This document shows, piece after piece, positions 11,328-24,302 of a stretch of DNA of 64,000 bases. Under the pieces are notes generated by a model. That model was not told the origin of the DNA. It saw nothing but the letters and a program-made list of their open reading frames with translations, and did no database searches. A program made the translations under genes and the position numbers. Position 1 is the first letter of the stretch. Every line of letters starts with the position of its first letter. Origin of the DNA: Harmothoe impar. Taxonomy: Eukaryota > Annelida > Polychaeta > Phyllodocida > Polynoidae. Location of the stretch: contig OX381713.1 of NCBI GenBank assembly GCA_947462335.1, positions 20,266,381-20,330,380 of the forward strand, given 5' to 3'.

Positions 11328-12225
11328 CACTGCAAAAAAGGTGTTTAGATCCTAAACACAATCCTAAACACATTCCTGCCCCGTTTTTGTCCACACAATA
11401 TGTTCCTAAACATGTTTAGCTCAATAATACGTTTAGCTCAGTGCTTAGACATTTATGTGTTTAAGGAAATGTGTTTAGGGCAATGAAGTGTTTAGGATTC
11501 AGGAATTTAGCATATTATTGTGTTTATCTGTCAAGTGTTTAAGGATAAAAGTGGTGTGTCTAGAGATGTAGATTATCATTATGTTTAGATGTTTATATTT
11601 AAATAGATAACTAATTTTATTTCCATATAGTGTCTTGAAGAGACTTCTAGCAGCCCCACCCCCTTTAGGGCAATATATGCATCACTATTCCACACAGGCC
11701 TCTACTTTAACATAGACGCAACCTTGTCAATACAATAGACCTTCAGGCAAGACAATGCTTTATCCATTCTTAATTTTCTTAAAAGAGGTGTCTATGTAGC
11801 AGATGCATCTTTATTGCATCGTAATCATAGTGATTGAGCATTCAACCCTTGAATCCTGCTATGTGTATCAGTATCCTTTTGCATCCCATGCAATTTAATT
11901 TAATTAACCCTTATTTAAGCACTTTTAGATCCACAATAACATTTGACTGGTTGTAGAAACTACAGTCAACCACAGAGCTGCCATCTGGTGTGTGTTTGAT
12001 ATACTATGATCTAAACACTACCTGTTTACATCCTAAACACCAATTTTTTATACTGTTCAAATACTAAACATCTAAACATATTCAATATAAGTGTTTAGGT
12101 GTTTAGAAGAAAAGTGTTTAATTCCTAAACAGAAGGATTCAAAGACACAAACCTAGTAAAATGCTTAGACTTTAAACATGTTTAGACCTAAACATGTTTA
12201 AAACCTAAGCACCTTTTTTGCAGTG
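11328..12225. mobile_element. TA-flanked non-autonomous transposon, CACTGCAAAAAAGG termini
   Basis: The left end CACTGCAAAAAAGGTG and right end CACCTTTTTTGCAGTG are perfect inverted repeats, each flanked by TA (11326-11327 and 12226-12227). Both subterminal regions are full of 'ctaaacac/gtgtttag' repeats. The 898-bp body has no transposase frame. TA duplications occur in Tc1/mariner and several other superfamilies; which one applies is not decided here. Confidence 0.9.
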
Positions 12226-12227
12226 TA

Positions 12228-13408
12228 ATATTCACATTGACAGATACTGTAGATACCTGACTGAAGTCAACAGAATTCTACATCATATTATGGAAAGAAT
12301 ATTGTCAAACTGATCTTTAGACAATGTAATTGGCTTGAATTTGTAATACATACAAAATACCTCCAAATGGAAATCCAAAAGGTGACAAACATCACAGAGA
12401 ATTGTCTATCTTTGAGATAGCACTATTAATGTGTGACACCTTTATTAGTAGGGTAGTCCATAGGGGGAAACTCTTAGTAGGAAAGTATTGGTGAGATTTG
12501 GAGAATTGCCAGGATCATTTAGTGCTAACAGAACCGTGAAATTGCATCCCCTAAATTAGCCTTACCAAAGGCACATCCGCCGCTCGCAGCGTTCCATCGC
12601 CGCCATCTATTCATGTGACATGATCCCTATATGTTAGTCATTTACAATTATCTACATCTGAAGGGGGCCTGAGCTTCACAAACAACGCTTTGTTTTTCCA
12701 TGTTTTTGCATCCCCTGAGTGTGCACAATCAGGACGAAATAGTAGGCCTACCTCTATGTCAAATTAGTGAGAAATTAGTGAGTATATATCTACGACTTAG
12801 ATCCTATCTCCCAGATGCAACATCCACACAGACACTGACATTGAGGTAAAGAAGCACCATAATGATTAGCAGCTTGTAGCAGAAAAATAAGTATAAAGGT
12901 ATAGGAGAGAAATAGAGAGAAAAGGGGAAAAGGCGGAGGGACATAGACAGAGAGGGAGAAACAATAAGTAAGGGTGTGTGAATAGTAAATATATGAATTA
13001 TATGTAATCATGAGGTAGATCTCAATTTGAAAGAGAAAAGAAATGGCGTACTGAAATGGCTCATTTAACTGATAAGTATACATACCAGCAACATGTTCTT
13101 CGCACCGGTCTTGAATTAGTATAATATATTATGGTCATGTAGAGATATAGTTTCCAAAATTTGATACCCTTCTCTGTGTTACTCCTATTGTTGAATGTTG
13201 AATATCTAAAGAAAGAGGGAAAGAATCAGAGGAACATAACGAGATGAAGACATGTGAGCAGCCCAGCAGAAGGGGTGCTCCACACGCAGGCCAGCAGATC
13301 ATCCTTTCAGCTCGGCTGCACAGCTGATGGAAAATAGATGAGTTAAAACTAATGATGCATGGCTTTGCTTGTAGCAAGCAGGCAAGAAGAGGGTATGATG
13401 CGCCTGCC
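12228..13408. other. no gene; purine-rich stretch
   Basis: Mostly AT-rich. About 12885-12965 is a polypurine stretch ('gagagaaatagagagaaaagggg'-like) and near 12575-12610 there is a small CpG-containing patch with 'cgccgccatct'. No supported exon. Confidence 0.45.
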
Positions 13409-13410
13409 TA

Positions 13411-13694
13411 CACTGAAAAAGTAAACTTGTCTCCAGACTCTTCTAAGTGACCATCATAAAAATAAATGAGATAAAGGTTGTCTCCATTCACCCGTTTCCA
13501 GACTTGTCCAAGTGACAAGGAAGCGGGTCTTCTATAGCTGGAGTTGCCATATTGAAGATCCACTTGGCATGTGCAGGCCATTTGCCAGCTCCTGATTCTA
13601 TTTGTGGGATTGTAACCTGATAGGTTAGACAGCCTTTAACTCGTTTATTTTATGACAGTCACTTAGACCTGGAGACAGGTTTACTTTTTCAGTG
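13411..13694. mobile_element. MITE, CACTGAAAAAGTAAAC family, copy 1
   Basis: The left end CACTGAAAAAGTAAACTTG and right end 'caggtttactttttcagtg' are inverted repeats flanked by TA. The internal 'gtgacaaggaagcgggtctt' and 'tttgccagctcc' are shared with the copy at 33216-33479. It is 284 bp and non-coding. Confidence 0.9.
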
Positions 13695-13696
13695 TA

Positions 13697-14197
13697 TGAA
13701 CGGAGTATCATTTCTATGTGTCTGCTCACAAGTTCTGTCAGGATTTGGGTGGAGCCACATCACAGCTCGTTATGGGGGCGATGTGGAGGGTAAACACCAT
13801 ATTAGTATAATTCGGGTTAATGCTCTGTTAATGGTGACTGACACCTGGATCCACCTTCTTAACGCCGTGTTACATGTGGCAGGTGCGAATTAGACTAATG
13901 AGTGATTACCTGTGTGTCTATTACTTGTCTACTTAGTTGTAGAAGATAGGGATGGGATTAACAGCTTGGATAAGCCCTATGGGTATTCTGCATGATACTG
14001 ATCCCTGTGAAACTGTGATCATCTACATACAGAAGAGGAAAGGAGTCATTATATTTGAATAATTGATATCTAACTTTCATATGTGTCGTGAGCCATGCTT
14101 ATATATCGTATACTCACTGGCTTGACCTATAAACATCATTGGCTCCAATGGACACCTGATAGTTCACCATACCGTTGTGTTAAAGCGCCCCAGCGCT
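13697..14197. other. no gene recognised
   Basis: Spacer between two transposons. Short frames have no recognisable domain. Confidence 0.45.
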
Positions 14198-14199
14198 TA

Positions 14200-15205
14200 G
14201 AGTACCGTGGGGTATTACTGGCAGCGGGGGTATTACTGGCACGCTGGCAGTGTTGTGCAGATTTCTTGCTAGGCAAATCGGCTCAGGGTAGTCAATGATA
14301 ATTCAAGACATTTTGGGGACCTATCTTCTTACCCTAAAAGACAAAAATATTGGAAGATGGCGGGGGTGCCAGTAATACCAACAGATTTGTACAGTTGTGG
14401 GTATTACTGTCACCCATCTTGCCGTCATCCTTTCTAGTTAAGATGAACATAATAATAATCAGTTATTGATTCTTTCTTCAACACTGCATTGTAGATTTAT
14501 ATGTTTGGTTTAAGGGCAAAGCTGTTTCCTTAGTAATTTGGATTCTTTGGGTATCCAAAACAACATTCACAAACAATTTCACTGCAATTGTGTGAGGTCC
14601 AGGTATGCGTTTGGGTGTATATCAATGACATATGAGTGTGGCATGTTAGGATGTGTCTGACTTTAATTCCTTCATGGATGACACATAATTTTGTATCCCC
14701 AACAGGGTCAGTTTATAATTTTGTAAAACTATGGATGCTTTCTAAGGAAAGCATAAGGGTGCCAGTAATACCCCCCAGCCATGCCAATAATACTGTAGGG
14801 GTCGGATTCCCCGTGCCTTGGTGGTAAACCCGCAAGGGGGGATCACTTGGGTAATCCGGCTCCCCTCCGTACTATACCCATTCAGTAACGTACGGCACAG
14901 TCAGATTGTCAGACGGGGATGTAGCGCAGTGGTAGAGCACTTGGCTTCGGAGTCAGGAGGTCGTGGGTTCGACTCCCGTTCTCTCCAGATGATTTTTCCG
15001 CGACCGTTACAATACCAACACAATCCTGAATTATTTGAACATAAATATTCATATGTCAACATCTATCATTTTGCCCATAACTGATCGAAAATGTGACAAA
15101 ATCCATGCTCAATGTATGGGAAAAGAGAAATTCTCAAAAAAATCTCACAGAAATTGCACCAGGGGGAAAAACTCCTTATGGTGCCAGTAATACCCCACGG
15201 TACTC
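14200..15205. mobile_element. TA-flanked element with scattered GGTATTACTGGCA motifs
   Basis: The left end GAGTACCGTGGGGTATTACT and its inverted copy at about 15182-15205 bound a 1,006-bp element flanked by TA. The inner part of the terminus, GGTATTACTGGCA or its complement, recurs near 14229, 14368, 14399 (one mismatch) and 14760, in both orientations. A tRNA-like module lies inside at 14915-14987. There is no transposase frame, so it is non-autonomous. The repeated motif may be a multimerised transposase-binding site (inference). Confidence 0.85.
14915..14987 (+). tRNA. tRNA-like sequence (tRNA pseudogene or SINE head)
   Basis: This 73-nt block has an A box (TAGCGCAGTGG), a B box (GGTTCGACTCC), a paired T-arm (GTGGG/CCCGT around TTCGACT) and a near-complete acceptor stem (GGGGATG with the TCTCTCC end). 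The anticodon loop would be CTTCGGA (TCG, Arg), but the anticodon stem has at least two mismatches. A functional tRNA is therefore doubtful. It sits inside the transposon at 14200-15205 and has no A-rich tail. Confidence 0.45.
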
Positions 15206-15207
15206 TA

Positions 15208-16640
15208 TTTAGATTTGGAGGTCTACATACCATCGGCGCTAATGAGACAGGCCCTTGTTTAAAACCCGGCGCTTAAATGTGACAGTACAGTATTTGAATA
15301 CAAACCGGCTACATACCCATTAGCTACTGATTATTTAATAGCTGTATACTCATTGGCCCTCATCTTTATAGGGTTTTGACTGTATATTCGAATAACACTG
15401 ACACTATCTTTCTTCATAGAACCCATGATTATGATTTTGGTAATAACATGCACATCAATGTATATCCGATTTTTCTATATTTAGTAGCAAATTTACAACA
15501 TACTCATTTGCTCTAGCTCTGATTATAGACATCCAAACCCTCACTGCCTGCACAGGCTCCAATTGAGCTCGGATTGTACATCTATATTCAAATACTAACA
15601 GGCTGTATCTCCCATGGAGCTGTGATTACGCGACTGCCACCTTTATGTGCACTTAACGCGGCCCAATTTTCCCCGGACGGGGTGTGCGGGGCACATAAAC
15701 GGCAGTAATGACACCCCATATTTACAACCTTGCCTGCCGCCCTGACCCCCACCTCAACACAAGAAGATAATTCCCACCTCGCATGTCTAACAATGCATGC
15801 TCATCCTACATAGACAAATTGGGGTCTTCAAGGGGTGGAGGTGAGGGGTGGAGGTGGAGAGGAGGGAGTGGAACGAAGGGATATATGGAGGGCAGCGAAG
15901 ATATGTAAAAGAGAGTTGAGGCAAAACAGCGAGGGTGCTTTTAGGAAATGCAATCAGAAGGCAGGGTAATAAGTAGGGAAAACAGCAGTGGGGAGAAAGG
16001 GCAATGAGCAGAAAAAACAGCAATGTGAAGAAGAAGAGAAGGGCAAAAAGTAGGGAAAGTATTAAGTAGAAGAGAGATGAGGCAACACAGGGATGGAGGG
16101 GTTATATTAGAAGGGACAGGAAGAAAGCAATGAGAATGAAGGGCAATAAAGGAGGAAGGGTGATAAGCAGGAGATCCAACAATAACCAGGCGGGGTAATA
16201 AGTACTTAGGAGTATCAGCAATAAGAAGGAAGGTCAATATGCAACAATGAAGCAAAAGGAAGGAAAAGCAATACGCTAGAGAAACAGCAATGACAAGGAA
16301 TGGTAATGTGAGAAAAATGCAATAAGTATGAAATGTTTGAATACGAAATTATGGATTGGAGATCAGATATACGAGGAGATTGAAAGAACGCTGAGATGAG
16401 GGAAAAGTAACTGTTGTTAGATAAACTTAGAGGGAATAATATGTATTAACACAGGGCATAGAAGTGATGGAAATGATGTACTGGACGCGAGATAAGGCAG
16501 TTGGAGACAGGGCAGGAGATGGTGAGACAAGATTAAAAGCTCTAATATCAAAATTGGAAAATACCTCCAGAGTAAAGGACAGAGACAGTACATGATAGGC
16601 AGGGAATGGCCAGGTTAGGGAAGGTATTAAAAAGACTGAT
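15208..16640. repeat. long purine-rich degenerate repeat tract, no gene
   Basis: From about 15800 to 16640 the + strand is strongly purine-rich. Degenerate modules such as 'gggcaataag', 'agggaaa' and 'cagcaatg' repeat at short irregular intervals. The Ser/Leu/Pro-rich frames on the - strand are by-products. 15208-15790 is plain sequence with no supported gene. Confidence 0.6.
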
Positions 16641-19400
16641 ACAGTGAATGGCTGATAACAAGGCAGTCCTGACAGACACGAACAAGGGGGTTTTAAGGTG
16701 ATTGTAAATGTACATAATAGGTGATGCTACACTAAATACAGACAATCTCATGTTGAGAAGCCATCAAGGTCCCATGTGCCCTTACCCTCCCCCTACACCT
16801 TCACAGCCCACATAAAGAGCCTATTGTAGTCAGCTTGTGACTTGACAAATAGCTCCTCCTGGTGACACGTAGGAGCCCGGTCTCGCACGAGTTAAATATT
16901 GTCACAGGAGGGGGAGGGTGTCTATTATTAGTACCTACAGGTGTTCATGTAGGGGGCTCATTAGACAGGACACACCACTTAGTAACCATCTATACATGGA
17001 GGTACACTCCCATGGGGCTAGTCAGGGATGGCAGACTATATAGCTATTAAAGGCAATGGCTAGTGTCGGACGGTGTATGACCTTCGAAATATGATACAGT
17101 CAGCAGTCACTGTTGGTTTACTGCACCTTTAAAAATAAATCACAATTTACTGATCATTTTCCTGTATGAAACAAACTGTACATTGCATAAAGTGTAGTAT
17201 TTTAGTTCTAAAGAAAATTTGATCTCAGTTTAAGTAAAAGTGCCATAAATGTCTCCCATGCATGTGTATGCTCAAACATGTGGGTAAAGTGTATCTCATA
17301 AATTCATAATGGTGTCCGATGAAACATGTAAGCAATAGGAATAAATAAACTGAAATCCACTTTAGTTGAATGATATTGAGTCAAGTCAACCATGGCTTCA
17401 TGGTTATCACCCATTTAGCTGTTTAACTAAGTCCTTGCCCTTTAAAACAGCAGCTATCCACTTTACTACAGCCTCCGTAGTGCAGCATGACAACTATCGC
17501 ATGAAAATACCAAATAAACCTCGTCTTTAAGGCGGTATGTCAGCACGCTACCAAACACGACATATTCTACCGATTCCCGATTCAGACATCAGGTGACTCG
17601 CAGGCTACCTGTCGCGTAAGGTATAGGTGGTACCACTGCCATTGCAGTTTTGAATGGATAAAGTGAAATTTAATCTCTGTCTATCTGCTGCTTCCTGAAA
17701 CAATAAACAATTTGATTTTTTTTTGAGTTGTCCACCTTGATTCAAAATGGATGGTCCAAATGGGATTCAATTTTGAAATGGCCAGTAAATATTAATGTTG
17801 ACATGGCAATGTTAATTCAACATTGAATGCCGTGTGTGCCAACTGGGCAGCAGAGTTGGCAAAGAAACGAAAAGGGTCATGACAATCAGGACCTTTACCT
17901 ATTTGTTGAGGAATGACAACCCCATCATGCACGCCCCCCCCCCTCTAGTTGTAAGGTTTAAACTGCTAGGTGGTTTTGCTAAGTGCAGACATGTAAATGT
18001 GAGAGCTTCCCAACAGCCTTCATTGTCTGACTGTTACAAGGTGTATATAGCAGGCTAATGGGTTACCCTGTGTGAAGCGCCATCTTGTCCCCCGGGGATA
18101 TTGGGGGGAGAAAATCCTGGCCAAAGGTTTTCAAAAGATGATACTGTAAGCCCTGATACAGTAAATGCTGATGGTAATCCACCTAATATCTTAAAGGGTT
18201 GTGCAGTGTCAGATAGGTACTAGATCAGGGTGGTGTCCACACACCAAGGGCATGTGACTCTAAAATCGACCTATTATGCCCATATAGAAACCGCTCGTAA
18301 AACGCACCACCACAAATTGAGACTGTGTAAGCAGTAATGGGTGAGATATAATGCATCTCAGTCATGAGAGCTGCTAAGTGTTATTTCTTCTCACTCTGAA
18401 TATCGGCATACAATTTACATGCTTTCTTCATAGCGCACTTATAATGTGTACCTTTCTTATCTAGATTTAAAAGCCATGACATCAGAATTGCTGTTGGTGG
18501 AATTCATATTAACGCTATCAGTTGTAACGTTAATATATTAGTTTACAGTACAGCTATTAGCCTAAGACTGTTGGAAACCCAATATCTGTCAGTTATAAAG
18601 GGGAACTTCTATCTAATCTTTGGTATTTTCTTTCCTACATAGGGCCTACGTAGGTTTTATTATTTTTCAAGTCAGTGAACCGCCAATCAATAAGATAATG
18701 TCGATTTGAACAGTTTCCACATCAGCAGATGACGTTAGTCTGACATTAGAAGGCAAAATTATTTTCATCTAAAATCGTGCCTGAAGGCATTTCACATCAT
18801 CAAGTGTTATACGACGGGGAAAATCCGTTCATGAGGAAGACCGTGTTTACAGGACAAAATGTAGACACTTTGCTGTTAATCATTTCAGGCTATAGTATTA
18901 TGATTTTGTAATAAAAAATATTTTAAAGTCGTATTGTGTTCATCTTTGTTCTTCTTGTCTTTGTCTTCTACTTTTGAACATACATGCAATACAATGTCAT
19001 TTGTTTTCAGTACAAAGAGTACCATATATCACCCATAATATGATCATTACCTTAGTGGTTCTCATCATGATTAGCCACAGATCGCATAGCAAAACATCTG
19101 CACATTAAATACGTGAAGGTATTTTATGAATTCAAATTAAAAACAATAAAGGTGACCTGTAAGACGTAAAGCATACACTGCAGGTCACCAATTACACTAA
19201 TGATGTACCGGGAGGAGGTGGCCAAACTAAACTACTGTAATTAACGCACCTGCACCAACTGACTCACGGTAGGGCATGGAGGGTATGGAGAGTAATAGAG
19301 GGGGCAGGGGAAGGAAGGCGGTGGGGGAGATGGAGGAGAGGGAGGAGAAGGAGTAAGGTAGGAGAGGGCGTAAGGGTAGGGGGGGTGATAAATCTACTTT
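16641..19400. other. no gene recognised
   Basis: AT-rich, unique-looking sequence. Near 17735-17830 there are degenerate 'ttgattcaa/attcaacattgaa' motifs like those near 21910-21945, suggesting an old dispersed repeat. 19270-19380 is a purine-rich tract. No exon is supported. Confidence 0.5.
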
Positions 19401-19402
19401 TC

Positions 19403-21820
19403 TTCGGGGACAGGCTCAAACTATGCATTTGGGTCCAAAAACACGGGAAATCACAAAAATATTTTTTTCGGACCCCGGTGACCCCCCCCGTACATAGGGT
19501 CCGAAGATCGGCCAAATAGTGAGAAAACAGCCCAAATTCAGGCTTTCAGATTCCTTCTAAAATCAAGTCATGACTCCATGAAAATGGTCAGAAACCTTCA
19601 TATGGGACCCAAAGAGACCATCTAAAGTCATATTGTTGTGATTATAGGGGGTGTTTCCCCCTCTCGGGTGGTGGTTCGTCCTCGGTAAAATACCAATAAA
19701 TCAGCTTTTTTGAAGGCATTTGCTCCCTTACAATCACATCCCTATACTGCCATAAAACATCATCAGGACACCTAATCAGGCAGATTAAACCCTTCTGGAG
19801 GGTCCCCTCTTTCTGTTAACTCCCCTCTATGACCCCCCCCCCCCCCCCACCAGCATGCACCAATAGCCATCAGATAACTCTCCCCCCCCCCTTCGCGTCT
19901 ATATTACCCTATACTGAAATAATGTATTAACATAAGACCTGTCTGATAGTTTGAAACCCAATAAAACACTTTAAAAAAAAATCCCCACCCTCACCCCAAA
20001 CTAACAGGCATGAAAAAAAAAAAAAACTCCCCCCATCTCGGCTCCATAATACTCAGTACAACCATCAGCCCAACCCTCCCTCCATGTGGGACAGTGGTGT
20101 GGTTAAAAGAGCCCCCCCCCCCCCCAAAAAAAAAAGAATGAGTGAGCTGGGTCCTTGAGATCACCCTGGTAGGTGTATCTACTACAGCTAGTAGAGGGAT
20201 ACTGTACTTCAAGTCAAATTTGGGTTCAACATTTGGTTTAATATCAAGATGTGTATTCATCTGTCCTCAAAGTTTGATATTAGGTTCTACCAACTTACCC
20301 TTTACCCCATATAGGGGATGGCATAGATCTACCAAGCACCATGCCTATGTTATATTTTCATATATCGGAATATTATAGCAGCACCCTCAGATGTTGTATG
20401 TATGCCCGTCTTTGACAAAATCTGATCTTTAGCATTGCAAATGAGGTATCAGGGTCACCTACCCCTCCCCATAATATAATTGCAGGGTTTATTATTGACT
20501 CCAATAATATTTAGGGTTCAGAGTATTTATTTAACACCTCAGCGAATTGAATTGAATAATTATCTCTTGTCTTATGTCTGGGATACTAACCATGCAAGGT
20601 GAAGACTAAGAGATATGGACACCAGTCCTTATTTGGAGTCATTTGCAGGCTCCCTCCCCCCATCACCCCTCATCCATCCATCATTCTATGCATTTAACAA
20701 CTTGGTTAAGGAGGAGAGTCAGGGTTTTTATTTATTGTAGTATCAGGTGATTAGTGATGTTAATATTAGATCTCTGCTATAACTATTATAGAATTACTAT
20801 GTATAATAAGTGTAACAACATGAAGCAGTCATCTTGACTATGAATAGACATGGGGTGAGGTACTAGGCATAGAATGGAGGGGGGGCTGTGATCATTGGTA
20901 GGGTAACTCAAAATGAATATAGAGACCTTTGAAAAGGGTATTATCTATCTGATCTAAATTCATTTTAATATGTTGACAATTCAAATACATTGAAGCAAAT
21001 GCCCTCCAAAATTTGGGTTATATTCATGCAATCACAAGAATATAACCTGTAATAGTCTCTTTGGGTCCCTTATCAGTTTTCTGTTGAGGTGGTGAAGCCA
21101 TGCATGCATGTATGATAAATAAATTATAAGAGGTCTGATGGTTGGAGTTCTTAGATGGACTGAGGTAGGCCTCCTCTTATGTCTGTATAGGGTAAGGGAG
21201 GAGGTCTGGGCCCCTTCCATATCCCCCACCCCTCTTTTAAACACACCACTGTCTTACTCCCAAGACAGGCTAAGGTGTCTGTGGATGACTATTGATGTTC
21301 AAAGATCCTGACATTCTGAGTACAGTGTAATATAGAGGCGAGGGCGGAGGGGGGAAGGGAGTTATCTGATGGCTATTGGTGCATGCTATGGGGAGGGGGG
21401 GGGGGTTAGGGGTCATAAGGGGTAGTTAACAGAAACAGAGGACCCTCCAGAATGGTTCATGATGATGTTTTATCGCAGTATAGGGACCTGATTGTATAGG
21501 AGCAAATGCCTTCAAAAAAGCTGATTTATCAGTATTTTACCATGGACGCACCCCCTTCCCAGAGGGGGAAACACCCCTATAATCACAACAATATGACTTT
21601 AAATGCTCTCTTTGGGTCCCAAATGAAGGTTTCTGACCATTTTCATGAAGGCATGGTAAGGTTTAAGTAGGAATCTGAAAGCCTGAATTTGGGCTGTTTT
21701 CTCACCATTTGGCCGATCTTCGGACCCCATGTACGGGGGGGTCACAGGGGTCCGAAAAAAATATTTTTGTGATTTCCCAAGTTTTGGGTCCCAAATGCAT
21801 AGTTTGAGCCTGTCCCTGAA
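19403..21820. mobile_element. 2.4-kb element with very long (about 500 bp) inverted repeats
   Basis: The left arm (about 19403-19910) reappears inverted as the right arm (about 21320-21820). Shared landmarks in order are 'caggctcaaactatgcat', 'gaccccggtgaccccccc', 'cagcccaaattcaggctttc', 'ggaccctccagaatgg' and 'atggctattggtgcatgct'. The arms differ by scattered substitutions and by homopolymer length. The middle (about 19910-21310) holds no transposase. This layout fits a foldback or long-TIR non-autonomous DNA transposon. A target duplication was not identified. Confidence 0.85.
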
Positions 21821-21822
21821 AC

Positions 21823-22668
21823 CGTACGACAAAATTAGCCATTTAACACCTCCCCTAGTAAGGGAGAAGAGAGAGTAAGGGAGAAGAGGGATAACTAGTT
21901 GTCAACGTTGATTCAATGTTCGTTCATCGTTGATTCAATATTGAACTGGGTTTTGTGCCCTCTGGGAAGGGAGGAGGGGGAGAAGAGTGTAAAGATGCTA
22001 GATAGTCTCGAAAACCTGATATAGTGTTAAAATCACTGTGGATTTGAAATTACTTATCGTGACAAATAATATCAGGTAGTCTCAGAACCGTGTCCTGAGA
22101 CCATCATGAGATTTGAGAACTCTACAACCTTATAAATAAGAGAAGGAGGAATGGGAGAGGAAGAGGAGGAAAGGCAACGAGGCAGCCAAAGAGGCAAAGA
22201 GGTAGACAGCGATAGGCTTAGATAGAGAGGCAAGTAGGAAGGCAGGGAGAGAGGCATGAAGGCAGATAGGAAAATGCATCTAGGCAGACAGGCAGGCAGG
22301 CAAACAGGACGAGTGGAATTCAAATTGGGAGTATATCACTTCACAAACAAAAGGGCAAGTCTTGGTACTTCCTTTGGTGAGTGAAGCGTTGTGACATTAT
22401 CTTGTATATGCATTTAATGTGTCTTTCTTGTGTGTGCCTTGGGAAGGGGATTGCGTGCTGGCATGTGCCTTGATCAGGGACCATGTTACACCGTGTTACA
22501 ATTAAGCACCACTTTATGTCCCATGTGTTACCACAACAAGGTGACTAATACTCACAGACAGAAAGCCGTTTTCTTAATTACCAGGTGAAGATCTAGTATA
22601 AATACCCATGTACTCAACCACTTCTGTACTGGTATAGTTCAATTAGAGAAATAACGGATCCATATATG
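21823..22668. other. no gene; purine-rich tract
   Basis: About 22135-22310 is a polypurine tract with 'gaggcaaagaggtag' and 'aggcaggcagg' repeats. The rest is plain sequence with no supported exon. Confidence 0.5.

Positions 22669-22745
<77 letters not shown>
22669..22745. repeat. (TA)n microsatellite, left of element
   Basis: A nearly pure TA run abuts the left terminus of the 22746-24072 element. A second TA run abuts its right end, as expected if the element inserted into a pre-existing (TA)n. Confidence 0.95.
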
Positions 22746-22748
<3 letters not shown>

Positions 22749-24069
22749 TCGATTCCCACGAAAAATGGATCACAGGGTTGAGAGATACCTAAAGTGCAGG
22801 ATTGCAAATATCGCTTAGCTTTTCTAATAGCCTATAAACATCATACAAAGTAGTACAGCAGTGCAATTGGGAACACTAATTCTAATAAATACCATATTTA
22901 TGTTCATGCAAAGTGGGACCTACGAACGGTGATGGGAGCATTGCACCCATTAAAATAAAGATGTGGCTATAAAAATGGATATTTCCCATTTTTTGGAACA
23001 CATGTGATGAAACTAAAAAGTTATTAGGATTTACAAACACAAATAAGTTCTTTGCCATTGAAAAAAGGTTATATTTGTGGATCTACGCACAATGAGGGGA
23101 CCTACGCACGGTGATGGGACCTACGCACGGTGATGGGACCTACACATAGTGCTTTTATATATTACTAAAAGTTTTCCACCAGATGTAAATGTTCCTAAGT
23201 ATCGATCTCCCATTTGTTGAAATAAATATTGAAAGATATTGCTAATATTTTCTATCATTTACCTGTTTTTGAATGGAACTTTATGATGTACCTATGCATG
23301 GTGATGTACCTCGCACGGTGACTATCTTATTGTAATGGCCCATAGATTAGAGAATTTTAGCATGATCTTTTACATTTTTAGTATGCAGCATCTTCAAACC
23401 ATGTTGTATCTCGCATATGAATATTTTTCACTAATTCATTAGGAATATTCTGTAATTCAGGGCATTGTGGACCTACGCACGGTGACTCCCATACCTACCC
23501 CACTACGGTTTCAGTGATGTGACACAATGAGATACATCTGTATGAATATTCTATTACTACTGTTATATACCCCTTATTGGACCCTAATTATTGGGACATT
23601 TATTTGTAAAAGTATTACATCTTCCCTTGGATTAAACTCATTTAGTATGTACCTACGCACGGTGATGCTATAACCTACCCCACTTTTTTCATTCTGTATG
23701 TACCACAAATTTCCTATCAAATAATAATATAGGTCACTTTAATTGCTATGAGTTATTGTCCATAGTCCACTGCTTCCATTCATATAGAAATATGATATTT
23801 CTAAGACATATTTCTTACATTATAATACATTTAAATATTGATATTTCGATTTTATCTTATTAAAATGTGCCATAAAAACACTTAAAAACATACGTTTTCA
23901 CACTTGCACAGTCTAATGATAGACTTAGGTAGGCAAAAGTAGGTACCCATGGGTTGGTGTTGTCAATATCTATGCGAATATAACAAACATGACTGACTTT
24001 AAAGGCCCATTTAGAAAATATTAGATTGCGAGCTAAACCATCCCTGTGCTCCATTTTCGTGGGAATCGA

Positions 24070-24072
<3 letters not shown>
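22746..24072. mobile_element. TA-flanked element with scattered CTACGCACGGTGA motifs
   Basis: The left end TGGTCGATTCCCACGAAAAA and right end 'tttttcgtgggaatcgacca'-type complement form near-perfect inverted repeats, sitting between two TA runs. Inside, 'acctacgcacggtgatggga' and close variants recur about eight times, all in the same orientation (near 22920, 23100-23150, 23290-23320, 23470 and 23650). No transposase frame is present. The motif series resembles transposase-binding arrays of non-autonomous elements, but its function is unproven. Confidence 0.85.
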
Positions 24073-24126
<54 letters not shown>

Positions 24127-24162
24127 ATTTATATATATAATATATATATATGATATACATAC

Positions 24163-24237
<75 letters not shown>
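24073..24237. repeat. (TA)n microsatellite, right of element
   Basis: An interrupted TA run with a few 'gatatt' and 'catacattt' breaks. The frame of Tyr-Ile repeats it encodes is an artefact. Confidence 0.95.
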
Positions 24238-24239
<2 letters not shown>

Positions 24240-24302
24240 CTATATATAATTATACAGGGTCAGGGGCCAGTGAAAGTCAGTCACCGTCACGGTTTAAGCA
24301 TA

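Noticed and set aside
24026..24238. Tyr/Ile repeat open frame
   Set aside because: Translation of a TA microsatellite.
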